Notes under the pieces: generated by a model
What the model saw: only the letters and a program-made list of their open reading frames with translations
What the model was told of the DNA's origin: nothing
Database searches by the model: none
Position numbers and translations under genes: made by a program
Shown here: piece by piece, positions 24,056 to 30,903 of the stretch
Numbering within the stretch: the first letter of the stretch is position 1
How the letters are laid out: every line of letters starts with the position of its first letter
From: Mucilaginibacter sp.
GTDB lineage: Bacteria; Bacteroidota; Bacteroidia; Sphingobacteriales; Sphingobacteriaceae
Length of the DNA stretch: 36,501 bases
Direction: 5' to 3'
Assembly (NCBI RefSeq): GCF_028288105.1
Contig: NZ_JAQBOI010000041.1
Span: forward strand, 1-36,501

Positions 24056-24175
24056 TTATTGAATTATTGAATTAGGAATTTATGATTAATTCATACATCA
24101 CTAACTCTAAGTATCTATGTTAAATTAAGAAGAGATTTACTAAAACCGACTGACACTAATTCAGTCATTCAATAA
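24056..24175. repeat. 20-nt inverted repeat in grpE-dnaJ spacer
   Basis: Arms 24056-24075 and 24156-24175 match at 18 of 20 positions (unit TTATTGAATxAxTGAATTAG). The unit ATTGAATT also repeats in tandem within the left arm. The 141-bp spacer between grpE and dnaJ has no gene. It is another short-unit inverted repeat. Confidence 0.6.
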
Positions 24176-24188
24176 ATCACTAATTGTG

Positions 24189-24779
24189 TTATGCTCCTAC
24201 AATTACCTTGGCAAAACGCACCACTTTATCGTTAAGTTCATAGCCTTTTTCCATTTCATCAACTACTTTGCCCTTCATATCATCAGTTGGGGCAGGTATG
24301 CTGGTAATAGCCTCATGCAAATCAGGGTCGAACGTGGTTCCTATTGATTGCATTTCTTTTAAACCCTTTTGGGTAAGTATGTTTTTTAGCTTGTGCTGTA
24401 TTAACGCCACGCCTTCTTTAACCGGTATTACATCAGTAACGGTATCCATTGAGCGTAAAGCACGTTCAAAATCATCCAGTACAGGCAGTAAGGCAACAAT
24501 TACATCTTTACCCTCAGTTTTTCTGGCGTCTTCACGTTCTTTGATGGTCCTGCGGCGAAAGTTATCAAACTCGGCATACAGTCTTAAATATTTATCGTTA
24601 GCTTGTGATAGCTCTTCTTTAAATTTTTCTTCGGCGGTAGGGGCGTTTTCAGCTTCGGCAGTTTCAATAGCTTGTTCTGTACCGTCAACCTGTCCGCTTT
24701 CATTTGTCATTTCCGCGGTATTTTTAGCGGTTTCTGAATTTCCTTTATTTTTTTTCTTTAGCATGTCATTAAAATTCAT
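24189..24779 (-). CDS. grpE: nucleotide exchange factor GrpE
   Basis: GrpE releases ADP from DnaK and acts as a thermosensor of the Hsp70 cycle. The 196-residue protein has a disordered, Glu/Thr/Asn-rich N-terminus (1-50), a long coiled-coil helix (about 52-110, with KYLRLYAEFDNFRRRTIKER), a four-helix region with VALLPVLDDFERAL, and the beta-wing domain at the end (EKGYELNDKVVRFAKVIVG). These marks are diagnostic. Length is normal. It is the first gene of the grpE-dnaJ pair. A 13-bp palindrome lies 32 bp before the start codon. Confidence 0.97.
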   Translation of the reverse strand: MNFNDMLKKKNKGNSETAKNTAEMTNESGQVDGTEQAIETAEAENAPTAEEKFKEELSQANDKYLRLYAEFDNFRRRTIKEREDARKTEGKDVIVALLPVLDDFERALRSMDTVTDVIPVKEGVALIQHKLKNILTQKGLKEMQSIGTTFDPDLHEAITSIPAPTDDMKGKVVDEMEKGYELNDKVVRFAKVIVGA

Positions 24780-24810
24780 AGCAAATAGTGCTAATCAAGT
24801 ATCCTGCCAT

Positions 24811-24823
24811 CGGGTTAAACCCG
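24811..24823. promoter_or_regulatory. palindrome upstream of grpE
   Basis: CGGGTTAAACCCG is a perfect palindrome with a one-base centre, 32 bp before the grpE start. Next to it on the grpE strand is TGACACGTTGTCG, a near-inverted TGACA-TGTCG. Either could be a heat-shock operator or a leader hairpin. No clear TTTG/TAnnTTTG promoter was found here. This is a weak proposal. Confidence 0.3.
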
Positions 24824-24875
24824 ACAACGTGTCAGTAGTCAATAAAATATTCGGTTAAGTTTGCAGGTGTGAATT

Positions 24876-24965
24876 AAGTTGGCAGTGATCAGTTGGCAGT
24901 TTGCATGTTAAAACTGCAAATTGCACACCGCCTACTGCGAACCGGGCAAAGCCCACTGCAAACTG
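24876..24965. repeat. CAGTTGGCAGTTTGCA-family spacer after ftsE
   Basis: The left part carries GTTGGCAGTGATCAGTTGGC and CAGTTTGCA units. The right part carries their complements (ACTGCAAATTGC, CACTGCAAACTG) and ends 1 bp before the ftsE stop. It is the same family as the spacers at 29200, 32248 and 35930. Confidence 0.65.
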
Positions 24966-24966
24966 T

Positions 24967-25650
24967 CTACGCTATCTGTACATCTTCTAACACCTTACCG
25001 TTCTCGCATTTAATAATACGCGATGGAAAGGTGCGGATGATGTGATAATCGTGTGTGGCAACAACTACGGCGGTGCCTCCCTGGCTTATTTGTTTTAAGA
25101 GCAAAACTATCTCTTCAGATGTATCGGGGTCAAGGTTACCCGTAGGCTCATCGGCCAAAATAATTTCGGGATTATTAAGCAAAGCACGGGCAATAACCAC
25201 ACGCTGCTGCTCGCCGCCTGATAGCTCATGCGGCATTTTTTTTAGTTTAGAGCGCAGGCCAACTTTCTCCAATACGTCCAGTATACGGTCGGCTATTTGT
25301 TTTTTGTCGTCCCAGCCGGTGGCGCGCATTACAAATTGCAGGTTTTGCTCAACAGATCTATCGGTAAGTAATTGAAAATCCTGGAAAACTATACCCAGCT
25401 TACGGCGTAAATAGGGTACATCTTTAGTTGCCAGTTTGCTTAGTTCGTATCCGCAGGCGTGGCCGGTACCGCTGGCAATACTTAAATCGCCATAAATAAC
25501 TTTTAGTAAACTGCTTTTACCAGACCCTGTTTGGCCAATAAGCCATACAAAATCGCCTTTATCAATATGCAGGTTTACGTTTGATAAAACCAGGTGTTTT
25601 TGCTGAAAAATATCAACGTTATTTAGTTTTATAATAGAGTTTCCAATCAT
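24967..25650 (-). CDS. ftsE: FtsE-like ABC ATP-binding protein
   Basis: FtsE with FtsX forms a divisome ABC complex that controls murein hydrolases. The 227-residue protein has Walker A GQTGSGKS at 39-46, Q-loop VFQDFQLL, signature LSGGEQQRVVIARALL, Walker B IILADEPTGNLDP and H-loop ATHDYHI. VFQDFQLL and DEPTGNLDP are FtsE/LolD-like; the length and the SIIKLNNVDIFQ start favour FtsE. The ftsX gene is not adjacent, so LolD-type or other MacB-class ATPases remain possible. A 67-codon gene ends 5 bp upstream in the same direction and is probably co-transcribed. Confidence 0.85.
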   Translation of the reverse strand: MIGNSIIKLNNVDIFQQKHLVLSNVNLHIDKGDFVWLIGQTGSGKSSLLKVIYGDLSIASGTGHACGYELSKLATKDVPYLRRKLGIVFQDFQLLTDRSVEQNLQFVMRATGWDDKKQIADRILDVLEKVGLRSKLKKMPHELSGGEQQRVVIARALLNNPEIILADEPTGNLDPDTSEEIVLLLKQISQGGTAVVVATHDYHIIRTFPSRIIKCENGKVLEDVQIA

Positions 25651-25655
25651 CTTAT

Positions 25656-25859
25656 TTACAGCTCTAATTTTAATATTTTACCAAAGGGCAGGTCTTTAAT
25701 AACGCCCATAATGTATTCGTACTTATCAGTAAGGCCAACCTTTTCTAATGATTTTTCGGGCCTATCCACCCTGAAATATGCCAATAGGGTAAATTTGTCA
25801 TCCCTTAACTGCACGTAATCGGGTATTTTGGCAACGCCTTTTACTTTTATAATGTACAT
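25656..25859 (-). CDS. 67-residue conserved small protein upstream of ftsE
   Basis: The product begins MYIIKVKGVAKIPDYVQL and ends DLPFGKILKLEL. It is basic at the start, has alternating beta and helical segments and has no signal or membrane segment, so it should be cytosolic. I recall near-identical small proteins beside ftsE in other Sphingobacteriaceae, but I know no function and no named domain. It ends 5 bp before ftsE, which suggests one operon and possibly a joint role. The ATG start is the only good one. Conservation of PDYVQLRDDKFTLLAYFRVD across relatives would make it a real gene. Confidence 0.8.
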   Translation of the reverse strand: MYIIKVKGVAKIPDYVQLRDDKFTLLAYFRVDRPEKSLEKVGLTDKYEYIMGVIKDLPFGKILKLEL

Positions 25860-25867
25860 TTTGTTGA

Positions 25868-25930
25868 GTTTAAAGTAGAAGGTTTAAAGTTAAAAGACAC
25901 TTTGAACTTTAAACTTTTAGCTTTTAACTT
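25868..25930. repeat. interleaved inverted repeats of GTTTAAAGT/AAGTTAAAAG units
   Basis: GTTTAAAGT (25882-25890) pairs with ACTTTAAAC (25906-25914), and AAGTTAAAAG (25887-25896) pairs with CTTTTAACTT (25921-25930). The 95-bp spacer between the LuxC-type gene and the 67-codon gene is thus another short-unit inverted repeat. Confidence 0.65.
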
Positions 25931-25954
25931 ACTTCCCCCAAAGGTATTGTAATT

Positions 25955-26977
25955 TTAAAGATTTGACAAGAATTCCATTGTATCTACCCCATCAGCATAA
26001 TCCCATAATTGCGGGTACTGGCTCTGGCCAAAATTAACCACCTGGTTTTGCGTTTGCAGCGGCGCTGTAGTAACAATGCATTGCAGGTTTTCGCTTTGTT
26101 CCTGGAGCATATTTTGTGCCGATTGAAGATCGGTATATGTTTCGTAGTACATACAAGCCAGGGGCGATGTTAAACGGGTATCCTGTTTTAATAGTAAAAA
26201 GCCGTTATCCAAATGCTCATCGCGGTTTACCAGGTAAATAGATTTGTTATAATCGTAATTGTTATTGTATTTGTGATGGTTAATAATAGGGGCAAAATGT
26301 TCTATCGATTCAAAAAAGAAATTGAAAACATACCCCTCGGGAACCAGTAACTTAGATACATTGCGGCAACCTAAACCGTAATAATCAAAAATATCGTGCC
26401 CTAACGCGCTCAGTTGTTCGGCGCTTTCATTACCGGTAAGCAGCGCGATACTGTTGCGGTTTTTGCGGATAATATTAGGCACTTTGCCAAAATAATACTC
26501 AAAATAACGCGATGTGTTGTTACTACCCGTGGCTATTATGGCATCAAAGTTTTCCAGCCTTTCTACGAAACTAAATTTATCAGCGTAAGAATTATCTATC
26601 TCAACCAATTTATTTAGCACATATTTTATAAGGCGGGCATCTTGCGACGATACTTTTATAAGCGCGTGATTACCCGTTACCAATACACAAAGCACATCAT
26701 GAAACCCCACCAGCGGGATATTCCCGGCAAGCACTAAACCAACCTTTTTATTGGCACCCTGCACTATATTGTATTTTTTTAGCCATTTTTCCAGGTCGAC
26801 TTTGTTGAGCATTTGGCCGGTTGCTTTAACCGCGTTTAATACACTTTCGGGAGTGAACCAGGCGTTGTACTGTCGCTCGGTTTCAATGATCTCCATTAGC
26901 TGTGCATTGGGTGTGGCAAGGTGTTTGCCCAGTTCTGAAAATGTATTTACTGTATCTGTAATATTAAATTTTGACAT
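25955..26977 (-). CDS. LuxC-family acyl-CoA reductase
   Basis: The 340-residue protein belongs to the LuxC-type acyl-CoA/acyl-protein reductases, which make aldehydes from acyl thioesters with NADPH on an aldehyde-dehydrogenase fold. The nucleotide-binding region shows GLVLAGNIPLVGFHDVL at 80-96 and IIATGSNNTSRYFEYYF near 147-163. The catalytic thiol is Cys204 in YGLGCRNVSKL. No lux genes are nearby, so bioluminescence is not implied. A divergent 2[4Fe-4S] ferredoxin gene starts 103 bp away. Fatty-aldehyde formation for lipids or pigments is a guess. The protein is cytosolic. It lies upstream of the 67-codon gene and ftsE on the same strand. Confidence 0.88.
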   Translation of the reverse strand: MSKFNITDTVNTFSELGKHLATPNAQLMEIIETERQYNAWFTPESVLNAVKATGQMLNKVDLEKWLKKYNIVQGANKKVGLVLAGNIPLVGFHDVLCVLVTGNHALIKVSSQDARLIKYVLNKLVEIDNSYADKFSFVERLENFDAIIATGSNNTSRYFEYYFGKVPNIIRKNRNSIALLTGNESAEQLSALGHDIFDYYGLGCRNVSKLLVPEGYVFNFFFESIEHFAPIINHHKYNNNYDYNKSIYLVNRDEHLDNGFLLLKQDTRLTSPLACMYYETYTDLQSAQNMLQEQSENLQCIVTTAPLQTQNQVVNFGQSQYPQLWDYADGVDTMEFLSNL

Positions 26978-27017
26978 ATATATGTTAACGGGGTAAACCC
27001 TTAAAGCCTTTTTTTGT

Positions 27018-27025
27018 TATATTTG
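27018..27025 (+). promoter_or_regulatory. possible -7 box of the 4Fe-4S ferredoxin gene
   Basis: TATATTTG fits TAnnTTTG exactly and lies 55 bp before the ATG at 27080. No TTTG is found at -33. A small hairpin GCCC-aattata-GGGC follows at about 27030-27044 in the predicted leader. Confidence 0.4.
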
Positions 27026-27079
27026 CGTTGCCCAATTATAGGGCAAAGGTAACTTAGAATATAAGAATATTTAAATAAT

Positions 27080-27433
27080 ATGGCGATTATAATCACCGAT
27101 GAATGCATAAACTGCGGGGCCTGCGAACCAGAGTGCCCTAATAATGCTATTTATGATGCGGGTGCTGCCTGGCGTTTTTCAGATGGTACAGATTTAAAAG
27201 GGGTAATTGATTTTGGTGATGGTAATACTTTAAATGCAGAAGAAGCACAGGCTGCTTTATCTGATGATATTTATTACATAGTGCCCGATAAATGTACCGA
27301 GTGTGTTGGTTTTCATGACGAACCACAATGTGCTGCTGTTTGCCCGGTAGATTGCTGTGTGGACGATGAAGACGTACGCGAAACCGAAGAAGAGCTGCAT
27401 GCCAAAAAAGATTGGTTGCACCAAAATGGATAG
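27080..27433 (+). CDS. 2[4Fe-4S] ferredoxin (Alvin/FdIII-like)
   Basis: The 117-residue low-potential electron carrier has a first cluster motif Cys9-x2-Cys12-x2-Cys15-x3-Cys19-Pro and a second of the longer type, Cys72-x2-Cys75-x8-Cys84-x3-Cys88-Pro. The long second loop is typical of Allochromatium-type and YfhL-like ferredoxins. Between them (30-65) lies an insert, longer than in clostridial ferredoxins. The C-terminal 25 residues are charged and helical. Cys92/Cys93 are extra. Divergent placement beside the LuxC-type reductase suggests a shared pathway or shared control. A strong terminator follows at 27448-27484. Confidence 0.95.
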   Translation: MAIIITDECINCGACEPECPNNAIYDAGAAWRFSDGTDLKGVIDFGDGNTLNAEEAQAALSDDIYYIVPDKCTECVGFHDEPQCAAVCPVDCCVDDEDVRETEEELHAKKDWLHQNG

Positions 27434-27447
27434 TTAAAAAAACTCAT

Positions 27448-27484
27448 AAAAAAGGGGGGAGCAGATAATGCTTTCCCCTTTTTT
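27448..27484 (+). terminator. rho-independent terminator after the ferredoxin gene
   Basis: A 16-bp stem (27448-27463 with 27469-27484, two G-T pairs) with a GATAA loop has six A on one side and six T on the other. It stops transcription 14 bp after the ferredoxin stop; the A/T symmetry also allows use from the other strand. Confidence 0.9.
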
Positions 27485-27539
27485 ATTTGCAAAACTTTAT
27501 TACTTAATTTAACGTATTAATACTCTGTGATTTTAAACT

Positions 27540-28301
27540 ATGGAATACGGAATTTGTAATTTGGCCGTGGTACCCCTAAGGGCAGAGCCAAGCGACCGCA
27601 GTGAAATGGTATCGCAGGTTTTATTTGGTGAGTCATTCGAAATTTTAGAATGGAAGGATAAGTGGGTCCAAATAACCACAGCGACAGATAATTATACGGG
27701 CTGGATAGACAGGCTGCAGCTTAGCATGCTCGGGCATCTGGCTTATAAACGTTTGTTGCAAACGCCGTCACCACTAACTTACAGGGCTATTACCCAAGCC
27801 TGGAAGATAAGTGATAACTCTATAATATACCTGCCTGCAGGTAGTTCGCTTGCTTTTTTGGAAGGGACAACAAGTTACATTGGTAATCAGAAATTTGAAA
27901 TAATAGGCGAGATAGGCCAAACAGATACTATAACCAATATTGCCCAGTCTTTTTTAAATGTGCCTTATTTATGGGGAGGCCGTACTCATTTTGGCATTGA
28001 TTGCTCTGGGTTTACACAGGCGGTTTATAGGTTACTCGGCATAACCTTGCGGCGCGATGCTTCCTTACAGGCTGAAGACGGCACACTAATAGATTCGGTA
28101 CTGAAATCTAAATTGGGCGACCTTGCTTTTTTTGAAAGTTCAGAAGAACGTATTACCCATGTAGGCATTATATTAGGAAACGGAAAGATCATCCATGCAT
28201 CAGGAAAAGTGAAGGTTGATTTTTTAGATGCCCAGGGTATTTATTCGGAAGAGTTAAAACGTTATACACACAAGCTTAAAGTTATTAAGCGGTATTGTTA
28301 A
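27540..28301 (+). CDS. NlpC/P60 (C40) peptidase with N-terminal SH3-like region
   Basis: This is a gamma-D-glutamyl-diamino-acid endopeptidase of the C40 family that cuts murein stem peptides. In 253 residues, 1-65 form a bacterial SH3-like region (VPLRAEPSDRSEMVSQVLFG, GWIDRLQL), 66-125 a second SH3-like part and 126-253 the catalytic domain. Active-site residues are Cys155 (IDCSGF), His207 (RITHVGI) and His219 (IIHASG). No signal peptide is seen, so it may be cytosolic and act in murein peptide recycling, like B. subtilis YkfC; the dipeptide epimerase at 8883 would be the next step. The last 17 bp overlap the convergent WD40 gene. Confidence 0.92.
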   Translation: MEYGICNLAVVPLRAEPSDRSEMVSQVLFGESFEILEWKDKWVQITTATDNYTGWIDRLQLSMLGHLAYKRLLQTPSPLTYRAITQAWKISDNSIIYLPAGSSLAFLEGTTSYIGNQKFEIIGEIGQTDTITNIAQSFLNVPYLWGGRTHFGIDCSGFTQAVYRLLGITLRRDASLQAEDGTLIDSVLKSKLGDLAFFESSEERITHVGIILGNGKIIHASGKVKVDFLDAQGIYSEELKRYTHKLKVIKRYC

Positions 28302-29199
28302 ACGATACGTCCCAGATAATTACTTTTTTATCATCACCTGCCGATAGCAATTGGTTGCCGTTCCATGCCAGTTTATTGATGGATAGAACGTGGCTGGCGT
28401 AACCTTTTTCCCTGCTGATTATTTTGCGGAGCTTAAAATCTACAGCATCCCAAATTTTAATGCTTTTATCCATACTTGCCGTTGCAAAATAGGGTTGGGT
28501 AGGGTGGAAGAGGATATTGTTCACCGCGAATAAATGCGCGGGTATGTTTTGGATAAGCGAATAGGTTTTATTGTCCCAGATCTTTACTTGCGCATCGCGC
28601 GCGCCAGAAACAAGGTAATCACCCGTAGGGGAATATTGTAATGAGAATACCGACATGGTATGGCCAATAAGGGCCTTTATAGGACTATAATCTTCCAGGT
28701 CGTAAATCACTATACGGTTATCGCGGCAGCCAAAAGCAACCCTTTCTTCTGCGGGGTTTATGGTGATGCAACGCACGGTATCGTTTGATACCTTTATGCT
28801 GTGCACCAGTTCCAGCGTTTTTAAACTCCAAACAGATACGGTGCCATCTTCAGAGGCTATCAGTAATTCATCTTTTTTTGCAGATGACTTAATATCGAAA
28901 ATAGGTTTAACGTGATGCCTTAAGCGATGTGTTATTTTCTGCTCGATGAAATTGAACACCAGCACTTCGCCGCTGCGCAAACCGGCAAACATGAGCGGGT
29001 AACCTGCCGGACAGTGAATAGCATAAATAGAAGCCATAACCGGGAACATCACCTTGATGAACGAGTTAGTTTCCAGGCTCCATTCAACCAGGCCCTTGTC
29101 ATTACCGCCACTAAATAATATGCCCGGCTTTTGCGAAAGCTCCAGGCTAAATATGGGGTTACTGTGGCCGGTTAATTCTGCTATTTTTTGTACTTCCAT
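28285..29199 (-). CDS. seven-blade WD40 repeat protein
   Basis: The 304-residue protein consists of seven WD40 repeats and little else, giving one closed beta-propeller. Repeat ends are visible as GLVEWSL, VLVFNF, VSVWSL, IVIYDL, VKIWDN, IKIWDA and VIIWDV, with GH starts at repeats 1 and 5. There is no signal peptide, so it is cytosolic. WD40 propellers are scaffolds for protein partners, and none is shown by sequence. Its first codon abuts the inverted-repeat spacer after hisIE, so it may be the last gene of the his transcript. Its stop lies inside the end of the convergent NlpC/P60 gene (17-bp overlap). Confidence 0.92.
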   Translation of the reverse strand: MEVQKIAELTGHSNPIFSLELSQKPGILFSGGNDKGLVEWSLETNSFIKVMFPVMASIYAIHCPAGYPLMFAGLRSGEVLVFNFIEQKITHRLRHHVKPIFDIKSSAKKDELLIASEDGTVSVWSLKTLELVHSIKVSNDTVRCITINPAEERVAFGCRDNRIVIYDLEDYSPIKALIGHTMSVFSLQYSPTGDYLVSGARDAQVKIWDNKTYSLIQNIPAHLFAVNNILFHPTQPYFATASMDKSIKIWDAVDFKLRKIISREKGYASHVLSINKLAWNGNQLLSAGDDKKVIIWDVSFNNTA

Positions 29200-29285
29200 T
29201 TCAGTTTGCAGTAGGCGGTGCCCAGTTTGCAGCAGGCAGTTATCAGTTCGCAGTATTACGCTGCTAACTGATAACTGCCAACTTT
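29200..29285. repeat. CAGTTTGCAGT-family spacer, hisIE-WD40 (exact fit)
   Basis: GGCAGTTATCAGTT (29235-29248) pairs perfectly over 14 bp with AACTGATAACTGCC (29266-29279). CAGTTTGCAGT at 29202-29212 begins 2 nt from the WD40 start codon. The right arm ends about 4 bp from the hisIE stop. The 86-bp spacer contains essentially nothing else. Confidence 0.8.
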
Positions 29286-29885
29286 CTATTGATGTCTTTC
29301 CTCTAAATTTTTTGCAATGCGCTCCAAATTTAAACCTTTTTCGCGGAGCAGTACCAGCAGGTGAAAAACAAGATCTGATGATTCGTTTACCAGGTCAATT
29401 TCTGTTTCGGCTAAAGCTGCTATTACTGTTTCAACACCTTCTTCACCAACTTTTTGGGCTATTTTGTTAAGGCCTTTGTTGCGAAGTTTGTTCACGTATG
29501 AACCTTCAACCGGATTTTCGTACCTATCGGCAATAATGTTTTCTAACTGCAGTATAAAGTTTTGATTGTAGTCTGTTTTAAAACAACTGCGCGAACCGGT
29601 GTGGCAGGTGGGGCCATCGGCTTTAACTTTTATCAGCAGGGTATCGTTATCGCAATCTATATGCATGCTTTTTACATGCAGAAAGTTTTGGCTGGTTTCG
29701 CCTTTGGTCCACAGGCGGTTCTTGGAGCGGGAAAAGAAAGTAACTACATTTTCCTGCATGGTTTTATCGTATGCTTCCTGGTTCATATAACCCAGCATCA
29801 ATACCTCAAGCGTTTGCTCGTCCTGTATAATAACCGGTACTAAACCGTCTGTTTTGTTAAAGTCGATATTCATTGTTCTGTTCAT
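29286..29885 (-). CDS. hisIE: bifunctional phosphoribosyl-AMP cyclohydrolase / phosphoribosyl-ATP diphosphatase HisIE
   Basis: HisIE performs steps 2 and 3 of histidine synthesis: removal of pyrophosphate from phosphoribosyl-ATP and opening of the purine ring. In 199 residues the cyclohydrolase domain (5-110) has FFSRSKNRLWTKGETSQN and the metal/zinc motifs HIDCDNDT and GPTCHTGSRSCF. The pyrophosphohydrolase domain (about 115-199) has the helical VGEEGVETVIAALAE and ESSDLVFHLLVLL segments. Two starts are possible: 29885 (MNRTMNIDF) or 29873 (MNIDFNK), and family comparison slightly favours the second. It is the last enzyme gene of the his operon. Spacers filled with repeats lie on both sides. 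Confidence 0.96.
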   Translation of the reverse strand: MNRTMNIDFNKTDGLVPVIIQDEQTLEVLMLGYMNQEAYDKTMQENVVTFFSRSKNRLWTKGETSQNFLHVKSMHIDCDNDTLLIKVKADGPTCHTGSRSCFKTDYNQNFILQLENIIADRYENPVEGSYVNKLRNKGLNKIAQKVGEEGVETVIAALAETEIDLVNESSDLVFHLLVLLREKGLNLERIAKNLEERHQ

Positions 29886-29887
29886 TA

Positions 29888-30017
29888 GTTGGCGGTGGGG
29901 ACACCGCCAACGTGTATTTTAAAGCCCCCTCTTGAGAGGGGGCGGGGAAGGTTGTGCGTCGGCAGGGGTGTGTTAATTAAACAGCGAACACACCCCCTTA
30001 ACCCCTCTCAAGAGGGG
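29888..30017. repeat. composite inverted repeat in hisF-hisIE spacer
   Basis: A hairpin GTTGGCGGTG-GGGA-CACCGCCAAC (29888-29911) is followed by an element with outer arms CCCCTCTTGAGAGGGG (about 29926-29941) and its complement (30002-30017) and inner arms GGGGTGTGTT (29965-29974) and AACACACCCC (29987-29996). Each outer arm is also a hairpin. The first hairpin resembles the GGACACC repeat at 20507. Confidence 0.8.
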
Positions 30018-30027
30018 AACCAGACTA

Positions 30028-30783
30028 TTAAACCCTCACCTCAATATTATTCTCTCTTAAAACCGATTTCAGATCGGGTATCAATATTTCACCGTAGTGA
30101 AACACCGAAGCTGCCAGTGCGGCATCTACATTTGTTTGCTGAAATACATCAACAAAATGCTGTACCGAACCTGCACCACCCGATGCTATTACCGGGATGT
30201 TCACCGTATCGTTCACTAATTTAAGCAAACCGTTATCAAACCCCCCCTTTGTGCCATCATGATCCATAGAGGTAAGCAATATCTCACCTGCGCCACGGCT
30301 TTCGGCTTCAATTATCCAATCCAGTGTTTGCTTTTCTGTTGGCAACCGGCCGCCATTAAGGTGTACAATGTTTTTATCGCCGATAACCCTTGTATCAACC
30401 GCTATCACCACAAACTGCACTCCGAAAGCCCGGGCCAGTTCATCTATCAAAGCCGGATTACGCACCGCCGCCGAGTTGATGGAAATTTTATCCGCACCGG
30501 CATTAAGCAGGGCATCTGCATCGGCAATTTCGTTAATGCCACCACCAATAGTGAAGGGTATGTTTATTTGCCTTGCCACAGCTTTTACAAGCTCTACCAT
30601 AGTTTTGCGGCGTTCCACGGTAGCTGTAATATCCAGAAATACTAATTCATCAGCGCCTTGCTGAGAATAGTTCCAGGCCAGTTCTACCGGGTCGCCGGCA
30701 TCGCGCAGGTCAACGAAGTTCACACCTTTTACAGTGCGGCCATCTTTAACGTCGAGGCAGGGGATAATTCTTTTAGCTAACAT
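30028..30783 (-). CDS. hisF: imidazole glycerol phosphate synthase cyclase subunit HisF
   Basis: HisF is the (beta/alpha)8 barrel that closes the imidazole ring using ammonia made by HisH. The 251-residue protein has catalytic Asp11 ([12 protein letters not shown]) and Asp130 (VIAVDTR), the phosphate-binding IGGGI at 79-83 and SGGAGS late in the chain. Length is usual. It needs HisH, encoded two genes upstream in the same operon. A perfect 27-bp inverted repeat separates it from hisA. Confidence 0.98.
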   Translation of the reverse strand: MLAKRIIPCLDVKDGRTVKGVNFVDLRDAGDPVELAWNYSQQGADELVFLDITATVERRKTMVELVKAVARQINIPFTIGGGINEIADADALLNAGADKISINSAAVRNPALIDELARAFGVQFVVIAVDTRVIGDKNIVHLNGGRLPTEKQTLDWIIEAESRGAGEILLTSMDHDGTKGGFDNGLLKLVNDTVNIPVIASGGAGSVQHFVDVFQQTNVDAALAASVFHYGEILIPDLKSVLRENNIEVRV

Positions 30784-30796
30784 GTATATTTTGAAG

Positions 30797-30880
30797 CGTC
30801 ATTGCGAGGTACGAAGCAATCTCTTCACATGCTAAGCAGCGATGCAAAGTCTGGAGATTGCTTCGTACCTCGCAATGACG
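30797..30880. repeat. perfect 27-bp inverted repeat, hisA-hisF spacer
   Basis: Arms 30797-30823 and 30854-30880 are exactly complementary, with a 30-nt loop. The arm begins CGTCATTGCGAGGTACGAAG and ends AGCAATCTC. Both arms are identical in sequence to those of the element at 34534-34628, while the loops differ. It lies 14 bp from the hisF start and 24 bp from the hisA stop. Confidence 0.92.
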
Positions 30881-30903
30881 GGTTTTGTTTAAGTGGCCGG
30901 GGG

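Noticed and set aside
24268..24858. 196-codon open frame on the plus strand opposite grpE
   Set aside because: It is antisense to a certain grpE, its product is Ser-rich without family features, and such frames arise from the codon use of the real gene.
24876..24965. CRISPR array from repeated CAGTTTGCAGT-like units
   Set aside because: Units are 7-11 nt, irregular, inverted rather than direct, with no constant spacers and no cas genes.
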